From positions 1-64,000 of the forward strand of contig CACIJG010000010.1 of assembly GCA_902586885.1 (NCBI GenBank): a DNA stretch of 64,000 nucleotides, written 5' to 3'. Below the pieces are notes generated by a model that made no database searches, had not been told where the DNA came from, and saw only the letters and a list, made by a program, of their open reading frames with translations. A program made the position numbers and the translations under genes. Positions within the stretch are counted from its first letter, which is position 1, and the number at the start of each line of letters is the position of its first letter. Positions 59,408-64,000 of the stretch are shown here, one piece after another. The DNA is from an uncultured Alphaproteobacteria bacterium (GTDB lineage: Bacteria; Pseudomonadota; Alphaproteobacteria; Rhodobacterales; Rhodobacteraceae).

Positions 59408-60274
59408 TTATTTATAAACACTAACAGTTTTTGTCGGAAGACTATCTGCTAAATCATCAGGAACAAAAAAGTCTCTTATTAAGTTTTCAGATGATAGGCT
59501 ATATTTTTCAAAGTTTTCTTCGCCTGTTTCTCGAAGAAGAATTTCATCAATAAAAAAATTACCAGTACACGATACGGGGTCACGCGTTAAAATCTGATAA
59601 GCAGCATCTGCCATTATATCAACGCTTCTACTGCTCTTTGCTGTGCTTTCACCCCCTAAGATATTTCTTACAGCTGCAGTATCAATTGCTGTTAATGGCC
59701 ACAAAGAATTCACACCAATAGAAAAATTTTTAAATTCTCTTGCATGCCCAAGAGTAAGCAAGCTCATACCCATTTTTGAAATAGTATAAGCTACATGAGG
59801 AGCAAACCATTTGTCTTTCATATCCAACGGAGGTGAAAATGTTAAAATATGGGCGTGAGAGCTTTTTTTAAGATAAGGCAAGCATGTTTTGCTTACTAAA
59901 AATGTTCCTCGAGTATTAATATCCTGCATGAGATCATATCTCTTCATATCTGTACTTATAGTGGAAAACGGGGCTATTGCGCTTGCGTTATTTATACAAA
60001 TATCTATACCACCAAACTGTTTAACTCCTTCCTCAACAGCAACTTTTACTTTTTCTTCAAAACGAATATCACACTCTATTGGCAAACAATTAGCGCCCTC
60101 ACCTTCTATTTCTTTCGCTGCTGTGAAAATTGTACCAGGCAATTTGGGATGCGGTTCAACGGTTTTTGCTGCCAGTATAATATTGGCGCCATTTCTTGCT
60201 AACTTTTTAACCACCGCAAGGCCAATACCTCTACTACCACCAGTTATAAAAACAGTTTTACCTTTAAATTTCAT
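59408..60274 (-). CDS. SDR family protein (HSDL2-like)
   Basis: 288 aa; ITGGSRGIGLAVVKKLARNGANIILAAKT, NNASAIAP, YTISKMG. Confidence 0.9.
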   Translation of the reverse strand: MKFKGKTVFITGGSRGIGLAVVKKLARNGANIILAAKTVEPHPKLPGTIFTAAKEIEGEGANCLPIECDIRFEEKVKVAVEEGVKQFGGIDICINNASAIAPFSTISTDMKRYDLMQDINTRGTFLVSKTCLPYLKKSSHAHILTFSPPLDMKDKWFAPHVAYTISKMGMSLLTLGHAREFKNFSIGVNSLWPLTAIDTAAVRNILGGESTAKSSRSVDIMADAAYQILTRDPVSCTGNFFIDEILLRETGEENFEKYSLSSENLIRDFFVPDDLADSLPTKTVSVYK

Positions 60275-60275
60275 A

Positions 60276-60677
60276 TTAATCCTCTTTATTTCTTATTATT
60301 GATGTTGAATGAATTAAGGTTGCAGCTAACAATCCATCTTTACCGTATAAGTTACCTTCAACGTTAATTACTCTTTTGCCAGTTTTTATAAATTTTACTT
60401 TAATAAAATTTTTACCTAGCTGTACAGGCTTATGAAACAGGACATGATGGTTTGTACTACTTACTCTTTCAATATTTTTAGTATCCATAAGAATGGATAT
60501 AAATGTAGCTTCATCAATCGCGCTAGATATCATCCCCCCTTGTACACCACCGTAAATATTTTTTACTTCATCCGGAAAATTTATAGAAAATTCAAATGTA
60601 TTCTCCTTAAAATCAAGAAAGGTAAGACACATCAATTTAGCCACGTTACTTAATTCTATATCAGTAAAATTTTTCAT
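60276..60677 (-). CDS. PaaI-like hotdog thioesterase
   Basis: 133 aa; GGVQGGMISSAIDEA. Confidence 0.85.
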   Translation of the reverse strand: MKNFTDIELSNVAKLMCLTFLDFKENTFEFSINFPDEVKNIYGGVQGGMISSAIDEATFISILMDTKNIERVSSTNHHVLFHKPVQLGKNFIKVKFIKTGKRVINVEGNLYGKDGLLAATLIHSTSIIRNKED

Positions 60678-60818
60678 TTTTTTTGAGAAGCACTTTAATA
60701 GGCGACGAATTAATTGTAATAGACATAATTATCCTCTACAAACCGACTATATCATAAAAAAAAGGTTAGGCAAAAACTGCAAATATCATCTACTTTCTTT
60801 TGCATCATAATAGCAGGT

Positions 60819-61952
60819 ATGATTTCATTCGTTGCATTAACGATCGATACTTTGTTGCCAGCTTACGGAGAAATAAAAACCTATTATGATATTGAAGACG
60901 CGCATCTGCACTGGATCATAACCTCATTATTTATTGGCTTTTCGTTTGGCCAAATTATTTTTGGCCCGCTATCGGATCGACTTGGGCGCCAGAACTCAAT
61001 AATAATTGGTGTATCGATTTATTTGTTGGGATGCATAATATGTTTAGCTAGCAGTTCATATACATCTTTTGTTATTGGAAGACTAATCCAGGGTCTAGGC
61101 ATTGGAGGACCTAGAGTAGTGTCCCAGGCTATTTGTAGGGATCTATACTCAGGAAATAAACTAGCCAGTATAAATTCTTTTATAATGAGTATTTTTATCT
61201 TAGTGCCAATAGTAGCTCCTCTTATCGGACAGACTATAATGATTATTTTGAGTTGGAAATCGATAATCTTATTTTTTATAGTCTTCTCATTCACGACAAC
61301 TCTTTTGCTCAAAATATTTGTTAAAGAAACACTTACAAGAAAAATTGATTTTAATTTTACAACAATTTTAAGATCTTTTCAGGCTGTCATGAAAAATACA
61401 AAATCACTTCTTTATATTATAAGTCTTGGAACTTTATTAGGTGGGTTGCTCACATTCATAAATATTTGTCAACCAGTCTACCAAGACTTTTTCGATTTAG
61501 GGCTTTATTTCCCTCTTTTTTTTGCTGCTATTGCCTCAATGCTTGGCCTTTCATCCTTCTTAAACTCAAATTTAGTTTTTAAATATGGCGCAGTGAAAAT
61601 ATCACTATTTTTTTCAACCATTTTTATGATTTGGTGCATTGTCAATTTTCTTTTTAACTTATCTCTTATTAATGAAGAACTTCTTTGGTTTTCAATCTTT
61701 ATAATGGTTAACTTTTTCTTCTTTGGATTTATTTTTGGTAATTTAAACGCTCTAGCGCTCGATCCTTTTGGACATATGGCAGGAAATGCTTCATCTGTAA
61801 TAGGAGCCCTATCGACAATTTTGGCTGTTACGATCAGTAGTTTGGCTACCTCTTCTTTTGATGGAACACCTAAAATAATTATTTACATTATATCGATTTG
61901 CTCCATAACAACCTTTATCATCTTGAGCATTGCTTTTTTAAAAAAGAGTTAA
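60819..61952 (+). CDS. MFS transporter, Bcr/CflA type (true start probably further upstream)
   Basis: 377 aa; GFSFGQIIFGPLSDRLGRQNSI; reading frame encodes STFFCIIIAG upstream of the annotated Met, completing TM1. Confidence 0.85.
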   Translation: MISFVALTIDTLLPAYGEIKTYYDIEDAHLHWIITSLFIGFSFGQIIFGPLSDRLGRQNSIIIGVSIYLLGCIICLASSSYTSFVIGRLIQGLGIGGPRVVSQAICRDLYSGNKLASINSFIMSIFILVPIVAPLIGQTIMIILSWKSIILFFIVFSFTTTLLLKIFVKETLTRKIDFNFTTILRSFQAVMKNTKSLLYIISLGTLLGGLLTFINICQPVYQDFFDLGLYFPLFFAAIASMLGLSSFLNSNLVFKYGAVKISLFFSTIFMIWCIVNFLFNLSLINEELLWFSIFIMVNFFFFGFIFGNLNALALDPFGHMAGNASSVIGALSTILAVTISSLATSSFDGTPKIIIYIISICSITTFIILSIAFLKKS

Positions 61953-61996
61953 TGCATATTTAAGGATCTGGATATGAAATTTTTATATAAAAAATA

Positions 61997-62128
61997 TCAA
62001 TTTTCTTTTTTACTTTTGTTTCTTCGACATCTTTCGCTGCAATAAAGCACATTATCCCAGTCTTTTTTCCATTTTCGTCTCCAGGAAAAAGGTTTTTTAC
62101 AAATTTTGCATAACTTTTCCTGTTTCAA
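61997..62128 (-). CDS. DUF2256-like 43-aa Cys/Trp protein, not in the supplied ORF track
   Basis: Translated by hand: (TTG)MKQEKLCKICKKPFSWRRKWKKDWDNVLYCSERCRRNKSKKEN*; TTG start overlaps the photolyase TGA stop as TTGA. Confidence 0.85.
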   Translation of the reverse strand: MKQEKLCKICKKPFSWRRKWKKDWDNVLYCSERCRRNKSKKEN

Positions 62129-63615
62129 AATGTAACCCTCTCTATAAACTCTTCTGCCTTATTAAAAATGTGGTTTTTTCTATCAGGTGACATTCTTTCT
62201 AATGTTCTTTTTAAAAAGGATAATCTAGGGTTTGATTTAAAAAACTGAATATTTTTTTCGGTAAATCTCCAATAGAGACCATCAACAGTATCACACCAAT
62301 TTCCTCGTTCATAATTGCTCATCTTTAAAATATAATTGGACCCACAAGTGTAGGGCTTAGTAGATAATAATCCACCGTCAGCATATGTTGCCATTCCAAA
62401 AACATTCGGCACCATTACCCAATCTGATGAATCAATATACATTTCCATAAACCATTTATATATCACATCTGGTTTGACCTCACACATGTTCATTATATTA
62501 CTGATTACCATTAACCTTGGGATATGGTGGTTGTATCCATGCCCAAGCGCTTTTTTTATTGAGTCATCAAGTGGCTCTATACCAGTAGTCCCATCGTACC
62601 AGTTTTTAGATAAATCTCTCTGATGGTTCCAATAATTCTGTTTAACCTGATACATACCTTTTTCTTGATATACGCCTCTCATAAACTCTCTCCATCCCAT
62701 AACTTGCCTTATAAAACCCTCTAAAGAATTTATTGGAATATAGTTTTCTTCTGCAAACTTGACTGTTTCCTGTATGACGTAGTCAGGTAAGAGAAGACCA
62801 ATATTAAGCATTGCGCTTATACAACTGTGAAAAAGAAAGTTTTTTTCCTTGACCATCGCATCTTCGTACTCACCAAAATTCATAAACCTCTCTCTCAAAA
62901 AACACTGAAACTGAATTTCAGCATCAACACGTCTTACAGGAAACCACACCTCTTTGAGAAAACCGGGGTGATCAGAAAAATGTTCTTCTATTAAATTGCA
63001 AATTTCGTCTTGATAAACAGATTTAGGAAAATCTGACATAGACGGAATTGTTATATTTGAAGGAATTTTCTTTCGATTTTCAGCATCAAAGGACCATTTG
63101 CCTCCAATCGGGTTTTGATCTTTGTCAACCAAGACTGAAAATTTTTTTCTCCCATATATATAGAATGAATTCATCCTGAAAGTCTTTGAATTTTTGTGAA
63201 AGTTACTAAATTCCTCCCTAGTAAACATAAACATAGGAGATTGATGAATATGATATTCAATTTCCATTTCCTTAACTTCAGAAATTAAGCTTGTTTCAAA
63301 GTCTTTATCTTCAATCTCAAAAAAATCTAATTTTGTAACCCTGTGATTATTGATAAATGTTTTCAGTAGTTTTGAGTAATTTTGTTTCTCTTTTCTTGTA
63401 GTCAGTTCAAAATAATGAACATTTATTCCTGCTTTCCTTAATTCATCACGATATTCACGCATTGAACATAAAAAAAGAAACAATTTAAGCTTATGATGTT
63501 TTTGATAGGTACATAACTCAAAGTCCTCTGCCATAAAAACATCTGTACAATTATGTTTCTTCAAAATCTCTGGACTAAAGAGCTGATTGCCAAGTATTAC
63601 AAATAAACGGGCCAT
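62125..63615 (-). CDS. Cryptochrome/photolyase-related protein (FeS-BCP/PhrB-like)
   Basis: 496 aa; LFVILGNQLF, FIRQVMGWREFMRGVY, VPNVFGMATYADGGLLSTKPYTCGSNYILKMSNY. Confidence 0.9.
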   Translation of the reverse strand: MARLFVILGNQLFSPEILKKHNCTDVFMAEDFELCTYQKHHKLKLFLFLCSMREYRDELRKAGINVHYFELTTRKEKQNYSKLLKTFINNHRVTKLDFFEIEDKDFETSLISEVKEMEIEYHIHQSPMFMFTREEFSNFHKNSKTFRMNSFYIYGRKKFSVLVDKDQNPIGGKWSFDAENRKKIPSNITIPSMSDFPKSVYQDEICNLIEEHFSDHPGFLKEVWFPVRRVDAEIQFQCFLRERFMNFGEYEDAMVKEKNFLFHSCISAMLNIGLLLPDYVIQETVKFAEENYIPINSLEGFIRQVMGWREFMRGVYQEKGMYQVKQNYWNHQRDLSKNWYDGTTGIEPLDDSIKKALGHGYNHHIPRLMVISNIMNMCEVKPDVIYKWFMEMYIDSSDWVMVPNVFGMATYADGGLLSTKPYTCGSNYILKMSNYERGNWCDTVDGLYWRFTEKNIQFFKSNPRLSFLKRTLERMSPDRKNHIFNKAEEFIERVTF

Positions 63616-63794
63616 TCCCGATACTTAATGACTCTTTTTATAAAAAAAAGGTTAATTTTGAATTACTAAATAAATTTACCTTACACAAAATGTCTTGCTG
63701 ATATTAAAAACTATCGATAGATATAAAAGATCCATATCAAAGAGACCTATTCGTTTATCTCAACTAAAATTCTTAAAACACCGATAAATTAAAA

Positions 63795-64000
63795 ATGTTT
63801 CATTATTTCAATAGTTTAAGCAATAATTATAAAGGGATATTGCTGGCTTTTGTGGGAGTTATGATATTAACGCCTGATACATTATTTATGAGACTATCAG
63901 AACTTGAAAGATGGCAGATGGTCGGCTGGCGAGGTGTGCTGATGGGAATTACACTTTTTATTATCTGGCTATGCTTTGTAAACAAAAATCCACGAAAAGA
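63795..64000 (+). CDS. N-terminal part of EamA/DMT-family transporter (truncated by window)
   Basis: MFHYFNSLSNNYKGILLAFVGVMILTPDTLFMRLSELERWQMVGWRGVLMGITLFIIWLCFVNKN... Confidence 0.7.
   Translation, partial: MFHYFNSLSNNYKGILLAFVGVMILTPDTLFMRLSELERWQMVGWRGVLMGITLFIIWLCFVNKNPRK

Noticed and set aside
1-64000. CRISPR arrays, rRNA, tRNA, transposases, canonical prophage or toxin-antitoxin loci
   Set aside because: None could be recognised by eye in ORFs or intergenic DNA; a tRNA/CRISPR scan would be needed to exclude them formally.

Overview
64 kb of a low-GC, gene-dense bacterial chromosome, probably a marine alphaproteobacterium (inferred from gene content). The most notable region is about 4.0-6.0 kb. 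It holds three directly repeated Xer/dif-like sites. The rightmost (5945-5972, TTGGCGCATAA-TATATA-TTATGTTATTT) is a near-canonical chromosomal dif. The other two (4023-4050 and 4812-4839) keep an identical XerC arm and centre but have diverged XerD arms. They bound two very small units (789 bp and 1133 bp) carrying a DUF3592-like membrane protein and a secreted unknown protein. This is the layout expected from successive IMEX-like (integrative mobile elements exploiting Xer) insertions at dif, but the units are cassette-sized and have no visible phage or replication genes. To the left lies a coiled-coil/stalk membrane protein, a YfaP/DUF2135-like protein and a TerB-like protein. The rest is mostly metabolic: a Tat-exported molybdenum hydroxylase with cytochrome b and a 48-aa membrane ORF missing from the ORF track; pfkA; an alpha-glucoside ABC/GH4/GH1/glucokinase cluster; two HpsN/HisD-like dehydrogenases around a taurine-type ABC transporter with an unusual 630-aa permease; miaA-purB-purC-purS-purQ (purQ appears to lack an AUG start); sufE/rnd/GST; an RND + LolA-like + beta-barrel set; a fused biotin carboxylase/BCCP/carboxyltransferase; and a photolyase-like gene overlapping a DUF2256 microORF that is also missing from the track. 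I found no rRNA, tRNA or CRISPR array. All family names come from reading motifs by eye; no searches were run.
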